Below are positions 9,545 through 18,400 of a stretch of DNA of 64,000 bases, piece after piece. The DNA comes from PALSA-693 sp963781155 (GTDB taxonomy: Bacteria > Actinomycetota > Acidimicrobiia > Acidimicrobiales > Palsa-688): the NCBI GenBank assembly GCA_963781155.1, contig CAWAEC010000012.1:678987-742986 (forward strand). The letters run 5' to 3'. The translations under genes and the position numbers were made by a program. The notes below the pieces were generated by a model, which was not told the origin of the DNA, searched no databases, and was given only the letters and a program-made list of their open reading frames with translations. The stretch's first letter is position 1. Each line of letters begins with the position of its first letter.

Positions 9545-10036
9545 GTGCCCGAAGATTCGTGTGACGAGAGGATGACGTTGGCGGGCAAGCCGCGAGAACT
9601 GCTCGACAGTCCCGCTTTCCTCCTCGGCTACCTCGGCTCCGGCACCAAGGCCTATGCCTTCGGGGCCTTCGAGCGGGCAGGGGCCGGCCTGCACGACCTG
9701 GGCATCCTGTCCCTGCTCGACGAGGGAGCCCAGGACACCCAGGCGGCCATCGCCGATGCCCTTGGCCTCGACCGCGGTCAGCTGGTGGGGATGCTCGACC
9801 GTCTCGAGGAGCAGGGCTTCGTCGAGCGCCATCGCGATCCCAGGGACCGCCGGCGCCACACCGTGAGCCTCACCGCTGCGGGGCGGCGCCGGCTGGCGAA
9901 GCTGCGGACGGTCCTCGCGGAGATCGAGGACGACGTCCTGGGGCCCCTCGATGCCAAGAGCCGCGCCGCCCTGCGAGACTTGCTGTTGGAGCTGGGGCGC
10001 CGCGTGGAGTTGGGCGCGGACCTCCAGGCCGGCTGA
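9545..10036 (+). CDS. MarR-family transcription regulator
   Basis: The product is 163 residues with the winged-helix core of MarR proteins. The recognition region is QAAIADALGLDRGQLVGMLD and the wing is VERHRDPRDRRRHTVSLTAA (the D-x-R-D-x-R signature), with helices for dimerisation at both ends. Start GTG 9545 gives an N-terminal helix; ATG 9572 is an alternative but its GAGAGG would be too close. It probably represses the divergent MFS pump until a drug-like ligand binds. Confidence 0.88.
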   Translation: MPEDSCDERMTLAGKPRELLDSPAFLLGYLGSGTKAYAFGAFERAGAGLHDLGILSLLDEGAQDTQAAIADALGLDRGQLVGMLDRLEEQGFVERHRDPRDRRRHTVSLTAAGRRRLAKLRTVLAEIEDDVLGPLDAKSRAALRDLLLELGRRVELGADLQAG

Positions 10037-10450
10037 CGACGTCCGCAGCGCGGCGCTCCGCCTGACGTCCCGACGCGTTCAGACTCGCTTTCAGACGGGT
10101 CCCAAAGGATCCCCTGTCAGACAATCCGGGCCTCCGGCAACGGACAAGGCCATGCCATTCTTCGAGGTGCGGTAAGCCGTTCGGCCTACGGGACGGGCAA
10201 GCCTCCGAGAAGTAGCTGCCGGGGCGCGTGTTCGGTTCTCTCAGGGGTGGGCGAGACACGAGTTCGAGCCGTCGTTATGGGTCGCCGATAGCCCTCGACC
10301 ACGATGGTCTGCGCGCCCGCTCTGGACCGCCCTTGATCGGCACTTGTCTCTTAATGACGACTTTTCCGTCTGTGCCTGCACGGCTGGCTTGCCCGGTGTT
10401 CCGTGGCGTGCGGCGTGCTAGGTGCTGTGGACCCGACCGTAGAAGAACGG
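10037..10450. other. intergenic, 414 bp
   Basis: Nothing gene-like or clearly structured was seen between the MarR gene and the convergent glycosidase-like remnant. Confidence 0.5.
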
Positions 10451-11680
10451 TCACGGTCCTGAGGCGATGGTGGCGGTGGACGATGTTTGCTTGGTGGTCC
10501 CGTTTGAGGACGAGACGGTCGTGGTCACGGTGTAGGAGGCGGGTGAGGCATATATGTGTGTGCCGCTAGCCAGCCCGCCGCCGGTCGCGGGCGTGAACGT
10601 TCCGGCGGGGGTCGCACCGTCGCCCCAGTTCACGCTGACCCGGTAGGTGTCGGTCGCCCCGCCGCCGCTGATTTTGGCCAGAGTGGCTGTCATCGATCGC
10701 CCGGCCGTGCCCGAGCCCTGGTTTGACAAAAAGTACAAGTATTCGTAATCCTGCCGTCCCGCCCTAATGAGCTTAAGCCTCATTGACTCGATCGGCACAG
10801 GATCCGCTCCTAGGAGTGCCGGATCACTGCCGTTGCCTCCTAGGCCCGCCACACCAGGATAGAACAGCGTGCCGTCGCCATTTCCGCCCTTGTACCATTG
10901 GCCACCTGCGTCCCAAGCGGTGCTCAAACCATAGTCGACTTGGTAGTACAGCTCACCCGTCGCTTGATAAAGGAAACCAGCCGATCGCCCTCATGCTCAG
11001 GATCACTCGCTTTGCCGAACACGAAATTTATCAACGGAACAATTATCCTCGACCCGCTTGCGGCGTTTATTGAAGATCCCATCCCGCAAGACTATTCGTC
11101 TGAATATCAGTAGTCATGACAACCGTCGGTTGGGGCCACAGAGCGAAGACGGGCTGAATTATAGACCAGCAACCATTCCAACTGGCTGGGCACTCGTTAC
11201 TACCAGGTCGTAGATTTCGTCACACTGAGGTACATAGACAAAGAATACGGCACTGCTGTTGAGTGGCTCAACCACCGAGCGCCACAGCGGCAAGGCAGCC
11301 GGATCGGCATCGTACTGAAGCGTGGTCATCTGAGCCTGTGGCAGGAGAGTTCGGCCACCGGCGGTGTCCAGGTAGGGCTTCATGTGTGTATCGAAGGACT
11401 GTATATATTCATCTGTCGGGGAAGCCAGCCAGGCATTTGATAGATTGATACGATGGGCAAGTCCCGTAGCCAGGAACATTTCGTTAATGTTCCAGCACGT
11501 CTCGGGGGTATTAGGCGTTGCCCAGCAGCTTTCCCCGGTCAGCACCTCGCCAGGATTCTGCGAGTTCACGAAGAACGCGCTACGTAGCGTCGCGGTTGAC
11601 GGAAGTGTGAACGGCACCACATGAAGTTGAACGGGAACTACAGCGGGGACCGTCCAGTTATCGCTCCGGACTCTCCGCGC
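10451..11680 (-). pseudogene. secreted DUF4091/PKD glycosidase-like protein, decayed
   Basis: The 5' part (about 11680-11159) encodes a beta-rich segment (PFTLPSTATLRSAFFVNSQN...). After a stop and a broken stretch, a second frame picks up at about 11000 with LYQATGELYYQVDYGLSTAW. It continues GNGDGTLFYPG and RLKLIRAGRQDYEYL, the hallmark end of DUF4091 domains of GH123-like glycosidases. A C-terminal PKD-like domain follows (RVSVNWGDGATPAGTF, THIYASPASYTVTTTV) and the frame ends at 10451. At least one frameshift and probably a loss of the middle separate the halves. It was probably an exported polysaccharide-active enzyme. Base composition is less GC-rich than the neighbours. Confidence 0.65.
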
Positions 11681-12248
11681 CCGTCATTGCGCGACCCGGC
11701 GCGGAGCCCAATACGGTCCAGGCGCACAACGATTCGCATCCGGTCTCAGACATGTCGTCCCAGAGCCTCGGCGACAGCCGGAAGCCCATCTGCTTAGAGA
11801 CCCGAGCAATCCTCATGCCAACCGCCATTCAGAGACCGATCCAGCGGAGCTCACCCGTACTCGAGTGGGCATGTGTCTCGCAGCGGCGGGCGCGTCGGGC
11901 CTGGATGGCGTGGAACCAGTCCTCCTCGCGGCTGACCAGTTAGCCTGGGCACCAACGCGTATGTCCATACAGTGGGGGGCCATGCGTCCTGGCGATAGAC
12001 TAACCTCAGTGTAATTCGTGTAGTTTCTAGTGGCTTTTACCCAGGTGTGCTGCCCCTTGCGGGAGGGTGGGTTGGCGGCGATACTTGGACGATTCGGACG
12101 GGCTGTCCGACGAGTGACAGGAGACGAATAGGCAGGCGGGGCCGACCGCAGGGCACCGGGGGCTGAACGCTCGGATCCAGGGAACCTCGAATGGATCAGT
12201 GGATTTGGCAACTATGAAGTGGTCGGCGCCTCATTAAGGAGGTTGAGC
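11681..12248. other. intergenic, about 570 bp
   Basis: I see no supported gene. An open minus-strand frame at 11813-12211 has no protein-like features. A strong ribosome binding site AAGGAGG (12236-12242) at the right end serves the following gene. Confidence 0.5.
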
Positions 12249-13481
12249 ATGGGCAACGGTATTCACGATAAGAAGAAAGATCTCGCCAAAGTTTTTGCCA
12301 AGCGGATGTCGGGGACAGCCCAAATCGACGCCCTCCGCTCCACCAAGGGCCAGCTCAAGGGTATGGTGACGAAGGACACGATGTATCGACTGCGCCAGGC
12401 GCTGGAGGACCACAAGAAGTCCAAGGACGAGGAGCGCGCTGGTGATCGCCTGGCCATCATCCTGGGTCTATGCCACAGCTACATCAATCGGCACGCCCGA
12501 GAGTCCGATGCTCGGGCGAAAGAGAAGGTCGCCACCGTCGAGCAAATTCAACAACAAGCCGCCAGCGAAATGCGCGATTGGGGACAGCGGCAAGCCGAAG
12601 CTCGCTACGTGCACGATGTCAATAAACAGGGGCCAACACCCTTCGAGCGGGAAGGAGTCGGGTCCGAGCATGCCATTCTGCAGACTCGGGGTCTCATCAA
12701 GAAACAGACAAATTCATCGGGAAGCACGGCAGGATTCTCTCCGGCGACGCTCGAGCTCATCACTACATATGGACTGACGGAGGCCGAGGTGCTGGCCGTC
12801 AAGATGTTTACTGTGGGCAACTACGAGTACATCAACCCGGCGACCGCGAACAAGGAGTCGTGGATGAAGGGCCAGATGTTCCCGAAGGAGAAGTTTAAAG
12901 ACGAGGAGGAGTCGGAGTCGGAAGAGGAAAGTGAACCCCTCTCCGAGATTGAAGTGTCGAGACTGTTAGAGGCGAAGTCCAACGCTTACTGGGCGTCCAA
13001 GGAGGGAGAGAGCCATCTGAAGCAGCTCTTCCAGGAAGGATCGTTACACGGCGCCTTGGCCATCAAAGCCCTGCACAAGCTGCCGCCGCAAGAGGGGACT
13101 TGCTATCGCGGGGCTCGCATAACCGAGAAGGAGTTCGTCGACAAGTACGGTGTCGACGGCCAGGACCGGCCGACGGAAAAGCTGGAAAGCCTGACCAGCG
13201 TCAGCACGGTAGAAGCGGTTGCGGAAGGTTTCGCTAAAAGCCATAAGCGGACCGATAAGACAGTGGCCGTCTATACCGAGGTGAAGGTCAAGACGGCCCG
13301 CGACATCGGCGACCTGTCGCTCAAGGGTCGGGACACACACGGGGAGGGCGAAGGAGAGTGGGTGCTCTTTCCCGGGACCTTTCTGCGGACCGTAGACGTG
13401 ACCGTGATCCGGGACCCCGACCCCCCGCCAGGGAACCCGCCCGCAACCAAGTTGGTGTTCGTAAAGGCTGAGCAGGTCTAG
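12249..13481 (+). CDS. probable ADP-ribosyltransferase toxin (R-S-E class)
   Basis: The product is 410 residues; the start is fixed by AAGGAGG six bases before ATG. The C-terminal third has the arginine-ADP-ribosyltransferase triad in order. These are Arg287 in TCYRGARI, the S-x-S-T strand LTSVSTVEAVAEGFAK (315-330), and the E-x-E turn EGEWVLFPGT with Glu368 and Glu370. The E-x-E pair predicts arginine as target residue. Residues 1-120 are highly charged helices with no signal peptide. An acidic linker EEESESEEESEPLSE (about 219-233) joins the halves. The helical N-terminus recalls cargo domains of contractile-injection-system effectors, which is inference only. No immunity gene is evident beside it. 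Codon use is less GC-biased than neighbours, suggesting transfer. Confidence 0.75.
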   Translation: MGNGIHDKKKDLAKVFAKRMSGTAQIDALRSTKGQLKGMVTKDTMYRLRQALEDHKKSKDEERAGDRLAIILGLCHSYINRHARESDARAKEKVATVEQIQQQAASEMRDWGQRQAEARYVHDVNKQGPTPFEREGVGSEHAILQTRGLIKKQTNSSGSTAGFSPATLELITTYGLTEAEVLAVKMFTVGNYEYINPATANKESWMKGQMFPKEKFKDEEESESEEESEPLSEIEVSRLLEAKSNAYWASKEGESHLKQLFQEGSLHGALAIKALHKLPPQEGTCYRGARITEKEFVDKYGVDGQDRPTEKLESLTSVSTVEAVAEGFAKSHKRTDKTVAVYTEVKVKTARDIGDLSLKGRDTHGEGEGEWVLFPGTFLRTVDVTVIRDPDPPPGNPPATKLVFVKAEQV

Positions 13482-13792
13482 CCGTAGGCTCGAGTTCAGA
13501 GTCGAGCGTCCCAAACGTCCAGTGTGTGCCCTCGCGAGAGCATGTAACGCGTCCGAACGTCGACGCGCGGCAGGGTCATCTAGCAGGCGGACCCGGACAT
13601 GGTAAGCGTGCTTCTGCAAGCCGACCGAGCGGTCCAGCCCCGACCCACCTCCAGACATCGGGGTTCACGCGGGCGGTCGCTCTATCGCGCGTCCACCGCA
13701 CGTGCCAGGCCGTTCACTCCCGTTCGTGGCGGTTCCTCCGCTATGGGCTGGGTACCAGTGAGTACCACGCCGTTCATCGCAGTACCGCTGGC
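13482..13792. other. intergenic between toxin and tRNA fragment
   Basis: No gene is supported. Small open frames here have no recognisable content. The right boundary is the 3' half of a tRNA gene. Confidence 0.45.
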
Positions 13793-13841
13793 GAGCACTG
13801 ATAATGCTGAGGTCGGTGGTTCGATTCCACCTAGCCCCACC
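13793..13841 (+). tRNA. 3' half of tRNA-Ile(GAU); attachment-site-like fragment
   Basis: The sequence AGCA-CTGATAA-TGCT at about 13796-13810 is an anticodon arm with GAT anticodon. It is followed by a variable loop, the T-arm GGTGG-TTCGATT-CCACC, then TAGCCCC and A/CC of the 3' acceptor strand. The 5' acceptor GGGGCTA and D-arm are missing upstream. A tRNA cut at the anticodon arm is what site-specific integrases leave at one end of an integrated island. It is not a functional tRNA. Confidence 0.8.
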
Positions 13842-14499
13842 GAATCCCTGGTAGAGGGCCACTTGTCCTGTCGAGATAGGCGCAGCACAGTCGTGCTGTG
13901 GTCTTTGGTTGTACTGGGTGTGGCACGACCGTGTCACGGGATCCGCTTGTAGGCTGCTGCTTTTTGACCGAAGGGTTCTCGCAGTGCTTTAGGTCGGGCG
14001 ACCGGCCGGTGGGTGGCGATGAGGGCGAGTGCGCCGTCGAGGGCGCGGCGCAAGGCGGCGGGGTCTCGACGGGCCTGGGTGAGCACGAGCCCGCCTTGGA
14101 GGCTGGCCAGTGGCTGAGCGCTTAGCGAGCTCGACTCCCAGGTGCTTGCCGCCACCAAACGGCTCCTGCGTAGCCGTGTGTCGGCGCCATCGGTCGGCGA
14201 GTACAGCAAGACCCTCCAGGCTCTGAGGGCCCTGATCATCTCGCTATCGACCGCCGCCCGGCGTGCTGCGGTCGCCCGGCGTGCCGCGGGGACTGGCGCG
14301 GACTTCGAGTGCGGATGGGTCATCACCTCGGGTTGATCAACGAGCCCATCGAGGCTGTGAGCTAGAGAAGCCGTCGGGCATTTCGTAACCAGATGCATGC
14401 CTCCTTCCGACAGGGTACGAACAGAGAAACTCGCTGACGCCGGAGCGTTTTGTGGTCGAGGCTGAGGTAGCGCCGTCTGCGATGGGTCCCGAAGAGGGT
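13842..14499 (-). other. degraded region with a TetR C-terminal fragment
   Basis: The only recognisable coding trace is on the minus strand at 14119-14006: PLASLQGGLVLTQARRDPAA then LRRALDGALALIATHR. This matches the last helices of TetR-family ligand domains. It lacks the HTH and is a remnant, possibly of an older copy of the TetR gene just to the right. The rest shows no supported gene. Confidence 0.5.
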
Positions 14500-15102
14500 C
14501 TATGGCTGTGAAGCGATCTTGCCTTCAGTTTGCGCGAGCGACGTAGCGAAGAAACGCTGAACCGCATCGAGTGGCTCAGTGCTGCGTTGCGCCCTAGCCA
14601 GGATGAGGGCACCCTCGATGGCGGCGAGCAGCACTGACGCGTGCTCGCCGGCGAGCGAGTCTTCGTCGCCGAAGGTGATCAAGACATCGCGCACCGAGTC
14701 GTGCCACTGCGCCAGTAGTGAATGGGTCTTCTCGCGTAGCTGATCATTGTCGGAGGCGTCCACCACGGTCGCGGCGATCGGGCAACCGAGAGTGAACTCG
14801 CTCTCGACGAGTAGCTGGCGCCACGGGGCGATCACGGCATCGATGGCGTCGGCCAGGGTCCGCGCCTCGACCAGCCTGGAGCGGACCTCCGCCAACAACT
14901 CTGCGCCGGCTTCATCGAGGGCCTCGGTGATGAGCTGCGCCTTGCCTCCGGGGAACCAGCGTTGGAGGGATCCTCGGGGTCCGCCCGAGTGGGTGACGAT
15001 CTCGCGAAGGCCGACGCCGTGGATACCTCGTTCACGTATGAGCAGCCCCGCGCTGTGGACCATCCCGCTTCGCGAGAGCAGCCGTTCGCGTTCAGTTCTC
15101 AA
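14500..15102 (-). CDS. TetR/AcrR-family repressor
   Basis: This 200-residue protein has an N-terminal HTH (SAGLLIRERGIHGVGLREIV, then SGGPRGSLQRWFPGGKAQLI), typical of TetR with a W-F-P/G-K recognition end. A helical ligand domain includes FTLGCPIAATVVDASDNDQL. The assigned start is TTG 15102, with GAGGAG and AGGA upstream; an internal ATG at codon 14 would still keep most of the HTH. It faces a truncated MFS gene across a region with two perfect palindromes, presumably its operators. Confidence 0.88.
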   Translation of the reverse strand: MRTERERLLSRSGMVHSAGLLIRERGIHGVGLREIVTHSGGPRGSLQRWFPGGKAQLITEALDEAGAELLAEVRSRLVEARTLADAIDAVIAPWRQLLVESEFTLGCPIAATVVDASDNDQLREKTHSLLAQWHDSVRDVLITFGDEDSLAGEHASVLLAAIEGALILARAQRSTEPLDAVQRFFATSLAQTEGKIASQP

Positions 15103-15150
15103 CGTCCTGACTCTCCTCGGTCGCCTGCGGAGGTCACTCTACAAGTTTTT

Positions 15151-15166
15151 GATGACAAGTGTCATC
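15151..15166. promoter_or_regulatory. palindromic operator 1 (GATGACA-N2-TGTCATC)
   Basis: GATGACAAGTGTCATC is a perfect 7-bp dyad with a 2-bp centre, 49 bp before the start of the TetR gene. Its exact reverse complement recurs 39 bp away (centre to centre). Two such sites between a TetR gene and an efflux gene indicate repressor binding. Confidence 0.8.
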
Positions 15167-15189
15167 GTCCGTGTTACAGTACGAATTGC

Positions 15190-15205
15190 GATGACACTTG
15201 TCATC
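15190..15205. promoter_or_regulatory. palindromic operator 2 (GATGACA-N2-TGTCATC)
   Basis: GATGACACTTGTCATC is the reverse complement of the site at 15151-15166. The AT-rich stretch between the two sites (GTGTTACAGTACGAATT) is the likely promoter core. Confidence 0.8.
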
Positions 15206-15331
15206 GTTTTCTGAATCTGGCACTACAGAAGCAGGGCGACGGCAATCGGGTCTGCCGGCCTGACCTGCAGCATTCGGGTGACATCGATCGCGGTCCGACA
15301 AGGAGATAACGTGTGAATCGTCCCACTACCA

Positions 15332-15769
15332 ATGAGCGAGGCGGCCTTCCGAGACACCACCGCCGGGTCCCATCTGGGCACCCCCATCGAGCGGATCGCA
15401 CCCGGCGCGAAGGGCGCCGTGCACCCAACCGTGGTGTTGGCCGTTCTTTGTGTTGGCGAGTTCATCGCCGCTCTCGATGTCTTCATCGTCAACGTTGCGC
15501 TGCCCAAGGTCGGTATCGCCTTCGATGAGCATTCGTTGTCGAATCTGAGCTGGATCCTTAATGCCTACGCCATCGTCATCGCCGCGTTGATGATTCCCGC
15601 CGGCCGCTTGGCTGACGTGTTCGGGCGCAAGCGGGTGTTCCTGCTGGGTCTCGGGCTGCTGACGGCGGCCAGCATTGGCGCGGCCTGCAGTGGCAGCTTC
15701 TCCTCGTCAGGGCCACGCCTTGACATTCGGCCTCTCCGCCCGCTGCGTCGAGGTGACGGTGTGACGTGA
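15332..15769 (+). pseudogene. MFS efflux transporter, truncated after helix 3
   Basis: The N-terminus and first three helices of a DHA2-type transporter are clear: VVLAVLCVGEFIAALDVFIV, then NVALPKVG, LSWILNAYAIVIAALMIPAG, then RLADVFGRKRVFLLGLGLLT. After about residue 120 the homology stops and the frame ends at 15769 in unrelated arginine-rich sequence. About three quarters of the transporter is deleted. AAGGAG at 15300-15305 sits nearer GTG 15311/15313 than ATG 15332, so the original start may have been in another frame. Confidence 0.8.
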
Positions 15770-15851
15770 GGGTCTGTTCTTTGAAGCTCGCAGTCACCTA
15801 CGAATCGGGAAACCAGCCCACCAAGAGCCCACAAGCAGAGAGGAAACGCCA

Positions 15852-16106
15852 ATGATCGTGCTCGCCAGAGGTTCCATCACCAATCCGGCCGCGCTCGGCC
15901 CTCACATCGACGACGAGATGCGGGTCGTCGGAGAGCTGAAAGCCGAGGGCGTATTGAAAGCCATTTATCGGCGCGCTGCCCGTCCGGGGGTGTACCTCTT
16001 ACTCGAGGGATCCAGCATCGACGCCGTACGCGGTCAGATGGACACCCTGCCGTTTGTTCTCGAGGGTCTCATTACCCTTGATTACGAGGAGATTTACGAA
16101 ATCTAG
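15852..16106 (+). CDS. small YciI/muconolactone-isomerase-like protein
   Basis: This 84-residue protein starts at ATG with AGAGAGG nine bases upstream. The pattern MIVLARGSITNPAALGPHID, ...GVYLLLEGSSIDAVRGQMDT, LPFVLEGLITLDYEEIYEI fits the ferredoxin-like alpha/beta fold of YciI and muconolactone isomerase relatives. These are dimers or decamers acting on small cyclic metabolites. It lies directly after the truncated MFS gene and may have been its operon partner. The substrate is unknown. Confidence 0.7.
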   Translation: MIVLARGSITNPAALGPHIDDEMRVVGELKAEGVLKAIYRRAARPGVYLLLEGSSIDAVRGQMDTLPFVLEGLITLDYEEIYEI

Positions 16107-16503
16107 ATCTGTTCCCAACTCCTTGAATTCATTTCGAGGAGCCCTCGGTGCGAAACGTCTGCCAGGCAGCAATTGGTGTCGGTCGAAGGTGACCGAGACG
16201 AAGCGGCGCGCTTCTTAAACGCCCGCAATCTTGTCTAAATACAATTCCGTGTGCAGCTCCCCGCCCCGGGATCGTCGTGGGCCACCCGGGGAGGGGCGTG
16301 CGGAGCAGGCCGCTGGTTTCTACGCCGCGCGGTGGGCCAAAGACGAGCCAGCGTCGGGCAGCCACCAGCCGAGGCCGACGCCAGGACCCGCCGCCGGGCG
16401 AGGGACAACCAAAACGGCCGCTCCCGGCCAGCCAGCAGCAGCTGGGGAACATGCGGGAGGATAGGGCTTCTAGACGTTGCTCCGAGGGCCAACTCCCGCG
16501 GTT
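16107..16503. other. intergenic, 397 bp
   Basis: I see no supported gene or clear regulatory structure; two convergent genes flank it. Confidence 0.5.
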
Positions 16504-16950
16504 TCAGCGTCTGCCCTCTGGGTCGATTTCGACGGTCATCAGACTGTCACCGTGGCGATGGACCACCTTCCAAGCGCCCTCCTCTCGCCGGTAGATCGAC
16601 GTTGCTCTCAGCCTCATTTCCTCCGTCTCACCCCGGATATGCCGAGTTAGCCGCTCAAGCTCGACGGTGAAACCGAACGTATCGTCGAAACCGGTGACGA
16701 GGTTCTCGGCGCTCCAGGTTTCATAGTTGAGCGTCTTGGCTGCTGCGGTCAGGAGCTCGCTAACCGCGTCTATGCCGACCTGGTGACCGCCAACCCCTCC
16801 CATGAGCGAAACGTCGTCAGCATGCGACCACAGCTGAAGATACGGCCGCGGGTCACCGCCGGTGTGCTGCCTGAGGGCGTCGTGACACCGCTCGAGAAAC
16901 TCGAGGAACGCGGCAGCGTCTGCATCCGGTCTACCTGTCGCGGGCTCCAT
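16504..16950 (-). CDS. SnoaL/NTF2-like protein
   Basis: The product is 148 residues; ATG 16950 follows AGGAGG six bases upstream. Sequence features include a helical start AAAFLEFLERCHDALRQHT, the D-x-x-S-L-M-G strand typical of SnoaL/ketosteroid-isomerase-like cone folds, and C-terminal strands RLRATSIYRREEGAWKVVHR then HGDS. This fold binds hydrophobic small molecules or acts as an isomerase/hydrolase. No partner gene reveals the substrate. Confidence 0.75.
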   Translation of the reverse strand: MEPATGRPDADAAAFLEFLERCHDALRQHTGGDPRPYLQLWSHADDVSLMGGVGGHQVGIDAVSELLTAAAKTLNYETWSAENLVTGFDDTFGFTVELERLTRHIRGETEEMRLRATSIYRREEGAWKVVHRHGDSLMTVEIDPEGRR

Positions 16951-17475
16951 AACTTCTCCTCCTGTTGCAGAAATTCGGTCGGTTTGAGATCCACAGTGTT
17001 CGTACCCCTCGTGACTCGAGGAGTTCTATAGCGACCAAGGACTCGTCGCTCGGCACAATCGCGCCTGGAAGGCCACGGAAGCGACTCCAACGATCAAGCC
17101 GAGCCATGAAAAGATCAGCGAAGCGGGGTAGCAGAGGCACGACGCCCTGCCTGACGGTACACCTTGGTCGGAGGCCGCGCCGATGCCTGTTGCGACTCGG
17201 ACCGACGCCTAGGAATGAACTAACTCGGTGCTTGCCAGGGATCTAGGGCATCGCCGACCGATGGACAACCCCGCCCCTTCCTCGGGGACCAGCAGCCATG
17301 CCGTGACACACACCGCCACTGCTGCCCCGTCCAGGAGCACCCGGACACCGAACCGATCCTCACAACCGTGACGCAGAGGCCGACCAATCCCAACACTGGA
17401 CCACCGGTTAGCTGCCGCCACAGCTTGGTCCCGCTTGTTAGTCGGGAGCTGGCCGACGTGGAGGGTTTCCGCGAG
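16951..17475. other. intergenic, about 525 bp
   Basis: No supported coding sequence is seen. The left part is the upstream region of the SnoaL-like gene; the right part runs into a LysR remnant. Confidence 0.45.
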
Positions 17476-17737
17476 AAGCATGGCATGGATGGCACCAGTT
17501 GATGGCGAATGGCGCGCCGCCTTCTTGAATGCCCCGATGGTGAAGCTGAGTGCGGAGCCAGTTAGCTCGAGGATGTGAAAGGTCGGAACGGGATCCGCGC
17601 CATCGGACCGTTTACCAGTAAATGGCCGAGGCACGATGGTGGCGCCGAGGCCGTTGGCGGCGTATTGAACCATGTCGGCAATCTGACCGACTTCGAAGCT
17701 TGACGTGCGCTGGACGCCGGCGGCGATGAAGGCTGCC
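17476..17737 (-). pseudogene. LysR-family regulator, C-terminal fragment
   Basis: The reading frame FEVGQIADMVQYAANGLGAT, then IVPRPFTGK and LSFTIGAFKKAARHSPSTGA, is the end of a LysR effector-binding domain. It is closed by a stop just upstream and has no HTH. The fragment is about 85 residues of an expected 300. It is adjacent to a MarR gene but unrelated to it. Confidence 0.65.
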
Positions 17738-17853
17738 GCGACGCAGGGAGGCTGGTCAGGCCCAGTGTTCCTGACCGCACTCGAGCAGGCACGTCTGACG
17801 GCCTGCCTGATACCACAGGGACGTCTATCCGCACTTCTGGCGGTTCCCTTGTA

Positions 17854-18321
17854 TCACCGGAGTCGACGAGCACCGGAAGATGCTGATGCTTCGGCCAGCG
17901 AATCGATGCATGACGAGAGCGCGCTTGCAAGTCTCGATCTCGCAGGGTTGGAGAGCTTGCGGAGCATCTGCTCCTCCACAGCGTCGACTGCATTGTTAGC
18001 AGATTTAAGAGTGCGCCGACCAGCCTCAGTGAGTTCAGCTTGGAGGACGCGTTGGTGCTGCGGATGCGGACGCCTCACCACGAACTGGAGTCTCTCTAGT
18101 TCTTGTAGCACGGCGTGCATGCTCTGTGGCGTCACGAATGCCCGACGAGCGAGGTCGGCATTCGAGAGCCCGGGCTCTTCATCTAAACCGGTGAGGACGG
18201 CAAACTGGGGCACCGTGAGATCGTGAGACCCGAGAGCATTGGCCATCGCGTCGTGCAGGACCATCTGCGCCCTCTTTATCAAGTAGCCCACCCTGGCCAT
18301 CGTGACCTGGTCCACGCTCAC
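17854..18321 (-). CDS. MarR-family transcription regulator
   Basis: This 155-residue winged-helix protein contains LTVPQFAVLTGLDEEPGLSN then ADLARRAFVTPQSMHAVLQE. The wing is shortened to VVRRPHPQHQRVLQAELT. GTG 18321 is the chosen start. It is divergent from a glyoxalase-family gene and the AlkA-like gene. The 79-bp gap holds palindromic and direct repeats, so it probably controls itself and that operon. Confidence 0.88.
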   Translation of the reverse strand: MSVDQVTMARVGYLIKRAQMVLHDAMANALGSHDLTVPQFAVLTGLDEEPGLSNADLARRAFVTPQSMHAVLQELERLQFVVRRPHPQHQRVLQAELTEAGRRTLKSANNAVDAVEEQMLRKLSNPARSRLASALSSCIDSLAEASASSGARRLR

Positions 18322-18326
18322 CTCAC

Positions 18327-18376
18327 TATCAGTTTGCCTGATACAATCTCAGGCTACCTGATACAGGCTACCTGAT
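18327..18376. promoter_or_regulatory. operator region: palindrome plus tandem direct repeat
   Basis: TATCAG-N5-CTGATA lies at 18327-18343. It is followed by two tandem copies of CAGGCTACCTGAT at 18350-18362 and 18364-18376, each containing the CTGAT half-site. This clustering between divergent genes indicates MarR binding. Confidence 0.7.
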
Positions 18377-18400
18377 CGCACTCACAGACGAGGACACCCA

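Noticed and set aside
11813..12211. 133-codon minus-strand frame before the toxin gene
   Set aside because: No motif, no ribosome site, serine/arginine/proline-rich content.
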